Assembly: GCF_004346165.1 (NCBI RefSeq)
Contig: NZ_SLZZ01000001.1
Location: forward strand, 62,001-126,000
Length of the DNA: 64,000 bases
Reading direction: 5' to 3'
From: Muricomes intestini
GTDB lineage: Bacteria; Bacillota; Clostridia; Lachnospirales; Lachnospiraceae
Translations under genes and position numbers: made by a program
Notes under the pieces: model-generated
What the model saw: only the letters and a program-made list of their open reading frames with translations
Database searches by the model: none
Told to the model about the DNA's origin: nothing
In this document: positions 36,310 through 44,271 of the stretch, piece after piece
Layout: each line of letters begins with the position of its first letter
Numbering within the stretch: position 1 is the first letter of the stretch

Positions 36310-36801
36310 ATGCAGTACCATAACATTACAAAGGATGATATGCTCAACGGTGATGGGCTGCGGGTGGTTCTCTGGGTTGCCGGCTGTTCTCATGGATGCA
36401 GAGAGTGCCATAACCCTGTCACATGGGATCCCGATGGAGGAATCATATTTGACCATAATGCAAAGGAAGAAATTTTTGAGTATTTGAGAAGAGACTATAT
36501 AAGAGGTATTACGTACAGCGGAGGTGACCCGTTGCTTCTCTCCAACAGATCCGGCATTACGGCATTGGCGGAGGAGATAAAGGGAGAATTTCCGGATAAA
36601 ACCCAGTGGCTTTACACAGGGTATGAGTGGGATGATGTCAAAAATCTGCCGGTTATGAAATATCTTGATGTAGTAGTGGATGGAAGGTTTGAAGTGGATT
36701 TAAAAGACACAAAACTGCACTGGAAGGGTAGTGCAAATCAAAAAGTAATTAATGTACAGCAGAGCCTTAAGGGCAGTACAGTTGTGCTGCACGATGAGTA
36801 A
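36310..36801 (+). CDS. nrdG: Anaerobic ribonucleotide reductase-activating protein
   Basis: 163 residues, a minimal radical SAM activase. AGCSHGCRECHNP supplies CX3CX2C and YSGGDPLL supplies the SAM-binding segment. Generates the glycyl radical on NrdD. The ATG at 36310 follows nrdD by one base. An in-frame longer reading starting at 36265 lies inside nrdD and lacks an RBS. Confidence 0.95.
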   Translation: MQYHNITKDDMLNGDGLRVVLWVAGCSHGCRECHNPVTWDPDGGIIFDHNAKEEIFEYLRRDYIRGITYSGGDPLLLSNRSGITALAEEIKGEFPDKTQWLYTGYEWDDVKNLPVMKYLDVVVDGRFEVDLKDTKLHWKGSANQKVINVQQSLKGSTVVLHDE

Positions 36802-36813
36802 AAGGAGATGAAT

Positions 36814-37335
36814 ATGCAGAGAATTGCAAAATTTCACAAAGTAAGCCTGGAGCAATTTAAGAATGATTGGACAGACACTTTTGGATTGGAAGATGAAGAG
36901 ACACTTCGAAATATATATGAAGGAATCAAGCTGCCCAAAAGAGCCACTTCTGGTTCGGCGGGCTATGATTTTTATGCACCGGTGCACTTGGTATTAAAAC
37001 CCGGTGAGACAGTAAAAGTTCCCACGGGTATTCGTGCAGAGATGGAAGAAGGCTGGGTCTTGAAATGTTACCCCAGAAGCGGACTTGCATTCAAATACAG
37101 ACTGCAGATGAATAATACTGTGGGAATCATTGACAGTGACTATTATTACTCTGACAATGAGGGACACATTTTTTCCAAAATGACCAACGACACAAAAGAG
37201 GATAAGACAGTAGACATCAGCAGCGGAGAAGGTTTCATGCAGGGCATATTCGTAGAATATGGAATTACAGTAGATGACGATGCCACAGAAATCAGAAATG
37301 GAGGTTTTGGAAGCACAACCCGTACCGTAAGCTAA
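36814..37335 (+). CDS. dut: dUTP diphosphatase (trimeric type)
   Basis: 173 residues. Conserved dUTPase motifs appear in order: SAGYDFYA (motif 1), PRSGLAFKY (motif 2), GIIDSDYYY (motif 3) and GGFGSTTRT (motif 5, the C-terminal Gly-rich arm). An N-terminal extension of about 40 residues and an insertion (DNEGHIFSKMTNDTKEDKT) between motifs 3 and 4 make it longer than E. coli Dut, as in several clostridial and phage forms. Hydrolyses dUTP to dUMP. ATG 36814 is 7 bases from AGGAG. It follows nrdDG, so dNTP supply and sanitation are encoded together. Confidence 0.9.
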   Translation: MQRIAKFHKVSLEQFKNDWTDTFGLEDEETLRNIYEGIKLPKRATSGSAGYDFYAPVHLVLKPGETVKVPTGIRAEMEEGWVLKCYPRSGLAFKYRLQMNNTVGIIDSDYYYSDNEGHIFSKMTNDTKEDKTVDISSGEGFMQGIFVEYGITVDDDATEIRNGGFGSTTRTVS

Positions 37336-37653
37336 ATGCACCAGGAAGTTAGTTCCCGGATTAATAAGAATATTTTCAGCTTTTGAGATTTGCCATAGGA
37401 TCAATTATCCTATGGCTTTTTGTTTGCCCGCAGCTCGCTGCAATCATGCATCACAAACTTTGGTAAAAATATGGTTACTTCTATGGTATTGATGACGATA
37501 TTAGTAAATGGTATTCGTTTCTGGAGACTGTATAAATTATGAAAATAGAATAAAAATATATAGGATACAGAGGCAGTCATGTATATCGTGTTTCTTATAA
37601 AAAATATGAATAACACAATAAACCTGCCATATGAAAAGGAGAGGATCTAAATT
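37336..37653. other. Gap between dut and the recombinase
   Basis: 318 bases. It holds the dut terminator at 37393-37421 and then an AT-rich region that should contain the recombinase promoter. I see no second copy of the invertible-element repeat here. Confidence 0.5.
37393..37421 (+). terminator. Terminator of the nrdDG-dut transcript
   Basis: CCATAGGAT and ATCCTATGG perfect 9-bp arms, a 5-base loop and CTTTTTG. Confidence 0.85.
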
Positions 37654-38511
37654 ATGTTGCAAAAAGGAAAGAAACGGGTAATTACCCCTAAAATGAGAGA
37701 GTGCTTCGCCGTCTACCTGCGAGAACAGGAGAAAAGCGTTTCCACCATTGAACTCTATCAGCGCAGTCTTTCTTCACTATGCAAATTTCTTGGCGGTGAG
37801 CCGGTCACAAAAAGTGTCTTGATCAAGTGGAAAGAGACCCTGACACAGCAATACGCAGCGACAACAGTCAATACTATGCTGGCTGGAGTCAACGCCTTTT
37901 TGAACTTTGTCAGTTGGATTGACTGTAAGGTAAAACCCCTGAAAATACAGAGAAGTTTGTTTTGCAGGGAGGAAAAGGAGCTTACGCGGGAAGAATATCT
38001 GCGTCTGGTACAAGCGGCCAAAAGAGAGGGTAATGAGCGCCTCTGCCTTGTTTTACAAACCATCTGTGCCACAGGAATCCGAGTTTCTGAACTGCAGTTT
38101 ATCACCATAGAAGCGGCACACATGGGACGGGCGGTCGTAAACTGCAAGGGCAAAACACGTACCATCCTTCTGCCTAAAAAGCTCTGCCATACCTTGATTG
38201 CATATACTCGGAAACAGCAGAGAACCTCAGGGATGGTTTTTATCACAAAAACGGGAAAACCACTTGACCGCTCCAATATCTGGCGAGATATGAAAGGCAT
38301 TTGTGCAAGCGCAGACGTAGCGCCGGAGAAAGTATTTCCCCACAATCTTCGACACTTGTTTGCACGAACTTACTATAAGCTGGAAAAAGATCTGTTTCGG
38401 CTGGCGGATATACTCGGCCACTCCAACGTAAATACCACCCGAATTTATACTATGGAGAGCGGTACTATTCACGCACGTCAGATTGACCGTATGCGGCTGG
38501 CTATCACATAA
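37654..38511 (+). CDS. Tyrosine recombinase (probable DNA invertase of the adjacent switch)
   Basis: 285 residues. A SAM-like N-terminal core-binding domain (about 15-100) precedes the catalytic domain. All catalytic residues are visible: Arg in ATGIRVSEL, Lys in CKGKTR, His-x-x-Arg in HNLRHLFA, His in GHSNV, and Tyr in TRIYTME. It is short and lacks a SAM-like extension seen in ICE integrases, like XerC/D and the phase-variation recombinases of Firmicutes and Bacteroides. Its stop codon lies inside the left inverted repeat of the invertible segment, so inversion does not alter the protein. AAAAGGAG precedes the ATG. Confidence 0.93.
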   Translation: MLQKGKKRVITPKMRECFAVYLREQEKSVSTIELYQRSLSSLCKFLGGEPVTKSVLIKWKETLTQQYAATTVNTMLAGVNAFLNFVSWIDCKVKPLKIQRSLFCREEKELTREEYLRLVQAAKREGNERLCLVLQTICATGIRVSELQFITIEAAHMGRAVVNCKGKTRTILLPKKLCHTLIAYTRKQQRTSGMVFITKTGKPLDRSNIWRDMKGICASADVAPEKVFPHNLRHLFARTYYKLEKDLFRLADILGHSNVNTTRIYTMESGTIHARQIDRMRLAIT

Positions 38512-38528
38512 TTTCTATTTTGTTGTAG
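38507..38528 (+). repeat. Left inverted repeat (IRL) of the invertible segment
   Basis: This 22-base sequence is perfectly complementary to 38761-38782. It starts CATAATTTC and ends TTGTTGTAG and overlaps the recombinase stop codon. Confidence 0.9.
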
Positions 38529-38561
38529 CATGAGTTGCCATTCGACCAATATTTACATAAT

Positions 38562-38589
38562 ACTATACCATTTGATATAGAAATAGCAA
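38562..38589 (-). promoter_or_regulatory. Promoter inside the invertible segment, currently pointing left
   Basis: On the minus strand, TTGCTA (complement of 38584-38589), a 16-base spacer and TATAGT (complement of 38562-38567). A weaker plus-strand candidate (TTGATA at 38572, 17 bases, TTTATA) overlaps it, so the OFF reading is probable, not certain. Confidence 0.5.
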
Positions 38590-38760
38590 GCATTTTTATA
38601 TGAATTAATAACAGTATCCAATCTGTATCAATCATAATTAGAAATTTATGCATGAAGATAAAGCCGGTGGGAGCTATATTTTCCAGCCGGCCTGATTGCT
38701 GTGCCTTTTTATATTTTTTATATTCTCCGCCAGCGAAAAGCTGCATTTATTACGCAGGAA

Positions 38761-38782
38761 CTACAACAAAATAGAAATTATG
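38761..38782 (-). repeat. Right inverted repeat (IRR) of the invertible segment
   Basis: Perfect 22-base complement of 38507-38528, ending 73 bases before the start codon of the diguanylate cyclase gene. Confidence 0.9.
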
Positions 38783-38855
38783 ATGTGATTCATGCTGCAA
38801 AAAGGATGCATGAGAATAATTCAATTGACATAATGTGAGAAGAGGCGAAATATTT

Positions 38856-39569
38856 ATGGAATCAGTTGCTGCGCTTTTGCAGAATTACCTCGACAATGTG
38901 ATTAACGATCCTGAACATGCATATTTGGATTTGAGGCAGCTGCCGGAGGAATTTCGGGAGTTTGGGGAAGGCCTTGTCTATTTTTCTAAGTGTGCCATTG
39001 AAACAGCCGGTTTGGTAAAAGAGCACGCTTTTATGTTCAATGATATAAGCTCTCAAAAGAGGCGTCTTTATGATCTGCAGGTTGCCGCATATACAGATGA
39101 TCTGACACAATTATTTAACCGCCGTTATGGTATGAAGACACTAAATGAGTGGCTCGGCGACAACAGATTATTCATCCTTTGCTTTGCTGATATTGATAAT
39201 CTTAAATACGTAAACGATCAGTTCGGCCACTGTGAAGGAGATAAGTATATTATAGCGGTTGCCGATATATTGCGCGGTTTTTCACAAGAAGCTGTTCTTT
39301 GCCGCATAGGTGGAGATGAGTTTATGATTCTGGCACAAGACTGGAGCGGTGACAGCGCTAACGAACAGATGGAGATGTTGAGGAATAGAGTGATAAACTG
39401 CGAACATATAAGCGGCCGTCATTACTACCGCAATATTAGTTACGGTATTGTTGAGATCCGCACAGATAATACTCTGTCAGCCAGTGATATATTAAGTATT
39501 GCAGACGAGAAAATGTACGAGTATAAGCGTGTACATCATAAAGGCAGAGCAAGAAATAAGAGGAATTAA
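38856..39569 (+). CDS. Diguanylate cyclase (GGDEF domain)
   Basis: 237 residues. An N-terminal region of about 75 residues has no recognised sensor, then the GGDEF domain begins at DDLTQLFNRRYG. The metal-binding FADIDNLKYVND and the intact active-site motif RIGGDEFMIL are present, so it should make c-di-GMP. The inhibitory RxxD I-site is absent (SQEA in its place), so product feedback is not expected. It is the first gene of the operon after the invertible segment and probably supplies c-di-GMP to the PilZ domain of the next gene. The start at ATG 38856 is preceded by AGAAGAGG. Confidence 0.92.
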   Translation: MESVAALLQNYLDNVINDPEHAYLDLRQLPEEFREFGEGLVYFSKCAIETAGLVKEHAFMFNDISSQKRRLYDLQVAAYTDDLTQLFNRRYGMKTLNEWLGDNRLFILCFADIDNLKYVNDQFGHCEGDKYIIAVADILRGFSQEAVLCRIGGDEFMILAQDWSGDSANEQMEMLRNRVINCEHISGRHYYRNISYGIVEIRTDNTLSASDILSIADEKMYEYKRVHHKGRARNKRN

Positions 39570-39579
39570 GAAGAAGCAA

Positions 39580-41154
39580 ATGAAAGATCAAAATCATAAA
39601 AAAGCCATTATTTTGATTCCAGCCTTTGAACCTGATCAGAGCCTCCTATCTTATGTGAATGCGTTACAGGAACATGGCCTTTTGGATATTATTATTGTAG
39701 ATGACGGCTCCGGTCCCTATTTTCTGCTTTCAGAATTCATCAAAGAGGATGGTGTATGGAGGCTTCGCAAAGAGGGTGAAAAAGATAATACATGGAAGCT
39801 GGGTCTGGTGCAGACCCCTCAGAGCTTTTACAATCCGGACTTGTTTCAGTTTAACCTTTTCGCGGAAGGAATTATTCCAAATGAGCAGGATTTCTTTTCG
39901 AAAGAGGTCAATGTTCTGCGGAACGCATCCAATGCGGCGGCTTATACTGGAAGCAATGCAGTGATTTCCCGTCAGGCAATGGAAGACATTGAGGGTTTCC
40001 CGTTGAAAACCATTACGGAAGATTTTGAGACGAGCATACGATTACAGCAGGCCGGCTACATTACATATGCAACGGAAGAAGTTCAGGCGGCCGGCCTGAC
40101 CACGACAATGATTCCCGATATGATTAAGCAGAGGGTCAGGTGGGCACGAGGTGTTTTACAAAGTCTGCAGAACACCGGGGCCATCTTCTCAAAAAAGTTT
40201 TCCTCCTCAGCCAGGGTTACTTATTTAAACAGTTTTCTGTATTGGTGGTCTTTTTTTAACCGGTTGGTTTTTATTATGGCCCCTATTTTGTTTGCCCTGT
40301 TTGATTTTCAGATTGTCAATACAAAGTTCTGGAACATTGTAATTTTTTGGCTGCCCCCCTATTTATGTTATGGCAGGGCAATGCGCTATCTGTCCAGCGA
40401 CATCAGAACCCAGCACTGGAGCCAAGTGGTGGATACGATTTTCATGCCTTATCTGATTCTTCCAGTGTTGCTTGAAACTTTGCATATCCATGAGAAGAAG
40501 TTTAAAGTAACGAATAAAGAGAAAGAGGCAGGCAAAGACAGGCCGTATGATTTTTGGTATGCCATCCCCCATATTCTTTTACTGGCGCTGTCAATCATTG
40601 CTATGTTTCGTTTTGTTCATGAAAAATACGGCTGGACCCTTTTTTACAGCAGCATTATTATTTTTTGGCTGGCCTACAACATTGTTTCTCTGTGCTATGC
40701 TATTTTTTTTATGCTTGGACGACGCGCTTATCGACGGTCTGAGCGCATTCAGGCAAGTGAGACTGTGTATATTCGATATAAGAACCAAAGCTATCAAGCG
40801 GTGACGGGGGATGTGTCTGAGCAAGGCATCTCATTTTATGCCTCCTCCCCAATTTATCTGCCGGAGAAAGATGTGATTCAAATAGTTATTGAAACCGAGC
40901 GTTATAAGGCAAGGCTGGAAGGCTCCATCGTTTACGTGAGACAGGAGAAAGAGGTATGGCGTTACTCTGCCACAGTTACACCGCTGGACGAGACTGATAA
41001 ACGTCAATATATGCAGATTATATATGACCGTCTTCATTCTCTGCCGAAAAAGATTGACCCCTGGGTGACATTTTATGACGACATGCTCCGCAACATAAGA
41101 AAGCGTGTGACAAGTCCCTTTATGAAAAAAAGAAGTAGGAGGACGTTGAAATGA
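39580..41154 (+). CDS. BcsA-like glycosyltransferase with PilZ domain, lacking the DxD segment
   Basis: 524 residues. The N-terminal GT2 strand (KAIILIPAFEPDQ, then IIIVDDGSG, D41/D42) jumps after about 35 residues to the BcsA block LVQTPQSFYNPDLFQFN. TED (146-148) and QRVRW (184-188) follow, then about six membrane spans. At the C terminus is PilZ, with RRSER (R385-R389) and DVSEQG (411-416) intact. Cellulose synthases normally have about 60 more residues here with the DxD motif, and membrane spans before the GT domain; both are missing. It is either an in-frame deletion derivative or a diverged polymerase. It starts 10 bases after the cyclase gene. Confidence 0.85.
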   Translation: MKDQNHKKAIILIPAFEPDQSLLSYVNALQEHGLLDIIIVDDGSGPYFLLSEFIKEDGVWRLRKEGEKDNTWKLGLVQTPQSFYNPDLFQFNLFAEGIIPNEQDFFSKEVNVLRNASNAAAYTGSNAVISRQAMEDIEGFPLKTITEDFETSIRLQQAGYITYATEEVQAAGLTTTMIPDMIKQRVRWARGVLQSLQNTGAIFSKKFSSSARVTYLNSFLYWWSFFNRLVFIMAPILFALFDFQIVNTKFWNIVIFWLPPYLCYGRAMRYLSSDIRTQHWSQVVDTIFMPYLILPVLLETLHIHEKKFKVTNKEKEAGKDRPYDFWYAIPHILLLALSIIAMFRFVHEKYGWTLFYSSIIIFWLAYNIVSLCYAIFFMLGRRAYRRSERIQASETVYIRYKNQSYQAVTGDVSEQGISFYASSPIYLPEKDVIQIVIETERYKARLEGSIVYVRQEKEVWRYSATVTPLDETDKRQYMQIIYDRLHSLPKKIDPWVTFYDDMLRNIRKRVTSPFMKKRSRRTLK

Positions 41155-43016
41155 CAATTATATTTAGGGTTGTTTTTACACTGTTGTTAGCATGTTCTTT
41201 TCTTGGCTATATGCTGCTGACCCGAAAGGTGATTGGGATGAGATGGGAGTTTATCCCCGTATTCGTTTTTTCGGCAGTGGCCTGTATGGTCTATTTTTGC
41301 GGCTTAGCGCATATCCTCTTTGCCGGCTCTATTGTGGTCATGGCGGCAGGCCTAACCGCCTCTGGGATTCTTTTGGTGCAGCGCCTGAAAAGAAAACCGC
41401 CTTTTAAGATTTCATTTTCTCTGTTTCACTTTTTTTGGATTGGAGGCGTTCTGCTATTCTTTTCACTGCTGCTGCGAAGTGAATTAATACATTATGACAA
41501 TTTTTCCCACTGGGCTATCGTGGTGAAGCAGATGCTCAGCACCAATATGTTTCCCACGGCGGATTCTCAGCTAATCGACTTTAAAAATTATCCCCTTGGC
41601 ATATCCGCATTCCTATATTATGTCTGCCGTTTTGTGGGTCATGATCAGCAGGTTATGCTTGTGGCCCAGGGGATGCTGATTTTTTCTTGTTTTTATGCCA
41701 TGTTTGGCATTATATCCGAGAAAAAAAGATTTTTGTTGTATGCTTTTTTAGGACTGGGCTGTGCTTCCCTTTCTCTTTTTAATATTACCATCCGCATCAA
41801 TAATTTATTGGTGGATTTTTTGCTGCCAATCTATACATTGGCTATTTTTGCGATGGCATATTATTACCGTGCAGACCATAAGAGGGCTTTTATCAGTGTT
41901 TTACCTCTTGCAGGTCTGTTGACTGTCACCAAGAGTACAGGTATTATTTTTGCGGTAATTGGTCTGCTTTTTTTATTATATATGGTGTTTTCGCATGGAG
42001 GGGCAACAGCAAAACGGCGTATTTTGGCTTTTTCCGTTATCACATTGCTTGTGGCAGTTTTGCCATATATAGGATGGTCATGGCGTATGAACACAGATTT
42101 GAACGGTGTGACAAATAAGTTTGACATTCAAAATATGCCGGAAGAAAAAACAGCTGTACAGGTACAGAAAATTGTAACGTTGTTTCTCCGCTCCAGTACG
42201 GACATCACAACAAGATCCGCGATGGGAATCCTTGCATTCAACCTTGTGGCTATTGCGGCAATCATTTTCAATGCATTTGTGCTGAAAAAGAAATGGAGGC
42301 TATGGAAGGCGCTCATTGCGCTTGACGCTGTACTGGTTCTGTACTATGTGGGCATTTTAGGTTTGTATATTTTTTCGATGCCTCTGGACGAGGCACTTTG
42401 GCTGGCTGGATTTGAGCGGTACACCTCCAGCATCGTTGTACTTTTTGCAGGAGGACTGGTTCTTACTGCCACGGTTGATATTGAGAATTCATTTTACTAC
42501 AGAGTTGGACAGATGCCTGACGGACATGCATTTTACGATGCAAAAAGCAAGCGCCTCTATCAACAGGGTGTCCTGGTTTGCATGGCGCTTGCAATTACTC
42601 TGCTTCTGTCGGAGTATAACGGCATTCTTTCGACTATACAAAGCTATAATACCTCGCTGCCGCATAAGATTAAAATAGTGACAGGAGACCGCTGGTATGG
42701 AAATGGTAAGGAGGATGAAAGCAGATATCTTTTTTATGCGCCGGACAAAGACGCACAGGTTACCAATTTTTACATGCAATATGCAGGACGGTATTTTCTA
42801 TATGCACCCAAGGTGGATGGCATTTGCCTGTTCTATGAGGACAATATGGAAAACTTATTGAGCAGCTATGATTATCTGATTATAGTGGAAAGCGATACCA
42901 GTGCGCGGTATTTGCTTCGAAAGCATTATGGTGTGACTGGGAAGGAGGGAATTTACAGGATTGTAAGCAGGGAAGGGCAGGCAGTGCTTATCTTGGAGGG
43001 AAGCGGGGGAAAGTAA
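41151..43016 (+). CDS. Polytopic membrane protein, possible GT-C-type glycosyltransferase
   Basis: 621 residues with about 11-12 transmembrane segments in the first 470 residues and a C-terminal extracytoplasmic domain of about 130 residues (ITGDRWYGNGKEDE-like polar region). An early loop (RSELIHYDNFSHWAIV) with an Asp after the second or third span is reminiscent of the Asp-containing first loop of GT-C enzymes that use polyprenyl-phosphate sugars. I cannot place it in a named family. It overlaps the preceding gene by 4 bases (ATGA) and is followed by the GH5 gene after 4 bases, so it is part of the polysaccharide operon. Confidence 0.75.
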   Translation: MTIIFRVVFTLLLACSFLGYMLLTRKVIGMRWEFIPVFVFSAVACMVYFCGLAHILFAGSIVVMAAGLTASGILLVQRLKRKPPFKISFSLFHFFWIGGVLLFFSLLLRSELIHYDNFSHWAIVVKQMLSTNMFPTADSQLIDFKNYPLGISAFLYYVCRFVGHDQQVMLVAQGMLIFSCFYAMFGIISEKKRFLLYAFLGLGCASLSLFNITIRINNLLVDFLLPIYTLAIFAMAYYYRADHKRAFISVLPLAGLLTVTKSTGIIFAVIGLLFLLYMVFSHGGATAKRRILAFSVITLLVAVLPYIGWSWRMNTDLNGVTNKFDIQNMPEEKTAVQVQKIVTLFLRSSTDITTRSAMGILAFNLVAIAAIIFNAFVLKKKWRLWKALIALDAVLVLYYVGILGLYIFSMPLDEALWLAGFERYTSSIVVLFAGGLVLTATVDIENSFYYRVGQMPDGHAFYDAKSKRLYQQGVLVCMALAITLLLSEYNGILSTIQSYNTSLPHKIKIVTGDRWYGNGKEDESRYLFYAPDKDAQVTNFYMQYAGRYFLYAPKVDGICLFYEDNMENLLSSYDYLIIVESDTSARYLLRKHYGVTGKEGIYRIVSREGQAVLILEGSGGK

Positions 43017-43020
43017 TCGA

Positions 43021-44166
43021 ATGAAACGGCATAATTACCGATTCTATGTTTACAAACATATCTCAACGGTCATTTTCATTGCTGCAACAGGAATTCTGGC
43101 GCTGAGCAGTTGGCGTGGGATAGAGAGAGGGTGGATGATGAAATATCAGGAAAAAGAAACCAGAAACTTTGTGAAGCAGCTGGGCCCGGGGTTGAATTGG
43201 GGCAACACCCTGGATACACATGACCTCCACCTTGAGACAAAAAACCCCTCTGATTTTGAAACATATTGGGGAAATCCGGTTACAACCAGGGAAATGATCA
43301 AAGATATCAAACAAACAGGTTTTGATGTGCTGCGTATTCCTGTCACTTGGCAGGAACATATGGATGAAAATGATCATATAGAAAAGGCCTGGCTTAACCG
43401 TGTCGCTCAGGTGGTGGATTATGGCTTAGAGGCAGGTATGTATGTGATTATCAATGCACATCATGACAGCTGGTATATGCCTGATGATGTACATTTGCCA
43501 ACGGCAGTTGAGAAGACACGGCATCTGTGGAGCCAGCTTGCTCAGCGTTTTCAGGCATATGACCAAAGACTTTTATTTGAAGGCATGAATGAACCACGCC
43601 TGATTGGAGAAATCGAGGAATGGAGCGGGGGCACCCCACGTTCACGGGAAATAGTCAATATATTAAACGCAGTTTTTGTGCGCACCATTCGCGAGAGCGG
43701 CGGAGAAAACAATGACAGGTACCTGATTCTTTCTACCTATTGTGCAAAGACATATAGGGAGGTATTACAGGATTTTCAATTTCCTGAGGGGAGCAGACTT
43801 ATTTTATCGGTACATTTTTATTCCCCATATGACTTTTCTTTAAACATACAGGGGCCGCCTGGGTTTGACCCTAAAGACCCGCTGGACACAAAAGAGATGG
43901 ACCAGATGTTTGAGGACCTGGATCGATTTTTTATAAGTAAGGGTATGCCTGTCATAATCACAGAATTTGGCGCCGTCGATAAACAAAACGAACGGCAGCG
44001 TACAGCTTGGGCCCGCTATGTCAGAGGAAAAGCAAAAAAACTTGGGATCGCCTGTATCTGGTGGGATGCCGGTTCGGGTGAAAAGACAGGCAGGCCGTTC
44101 CCACTTTATGACAGGTATACCCGCCAATGGCTGTTTCCTGATTTGACGGAAGCGTTAACCGAATAG
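43021..44166 (+). CDS. Membrane-anchored GH5 endoglucanase (BcsZ/CcsZ-like role)
   Basis: 381 residues. A basic N terminus and one membrane anchor (about residues 14-31) leave a GH5 catalytic domain outside the cell. GLNWGNTLDTHD, LRIPVTWQEH, INAHHDSWY, FEGMNEPRL (Glu = acid/base) and VIITEFGAVD (Glu = nucleophile) all fit GH5 cellulases. Endoglucanases are constant partners of cellulose synthase operons (BcsZ, and CcsZ in Clostridioides difficile), where they trim or release nascent glucan. Its presence here supports a beta-1,4-glucan-type product. It is the last gene of the four-gene operon. Confidence 0.92.
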   Translation: MKRHNYRFYVYKHISTVIFIAATGILALSSWRGIERGWMMKYQEKETRNFVKQLGPGLNWGNTLDTHDLHLETKNPSDFETYWGNPVTTREMIKDIKQTGFDVLRIPVTWQEHMDENDHIEKAWLNRVAQVVDYGLEAGMYVIINAHHDSWYMPDDVHLPTAVEKTRHLWSQLAQRFQAYDQRLLFEGMNEPRLIGEIEEWSGGTPRSREIVNILNAVFVRTIRESGGENNDRYLILSTYCAKTYREVLQDFQFPEGSRLILSVHFYSPYDFSLNIQGPPGFDPKDPLDTKEMDQMFEDLDRFFISKGMPVIITEFGAVDKQNERQRTAWARYVRGKAKKLGIACIWWDAGSGEKTGRPFPLYDRYTRQWLFPDLTEALTE

Positions 44167-44271
44167 AAGCTAATTTTTTTTAAAGGCTCATTCCCCTTTT
44201 AAGAATAATCTGGAAAGTTCTGGGTATTATATCCATAGAATATCAGGCGATAAGAAAGGATTAAATATTCT

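Larger units (their letters stand above)
38512..38855. other. Invertible DNA segment (phase switch) upstream of the exopolysaccharide operon
   Basis: The segment between the 22-bp inverted repeats (38529-38760, 232 bases) holds no gene. It contains a promoter on the minus strand and a GCCGG/CCGGC hairpin at about 38664-38693, whose minus-strand exit is T-rich. In this orientation the better promoter fires leftward, antisense to the recombinase. After inversion it would fire toward the diguanylate cyclase gene at 38856. This is the classic design of an invertible promoter. Confidence 0.8.

Noticed and set aside
37654-38511. Integrase of the mobile element at 48.4 kb
   Set aside because: It lies 10 kb away beside core genes and ends inside its own inverted repeat, so a local invertase role fits better.
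40831-41157. Minus-strand ORF opposite the PilZ region
   Set aside because: No RBS and it lies wholly antisense to a conserved PilZ domain.
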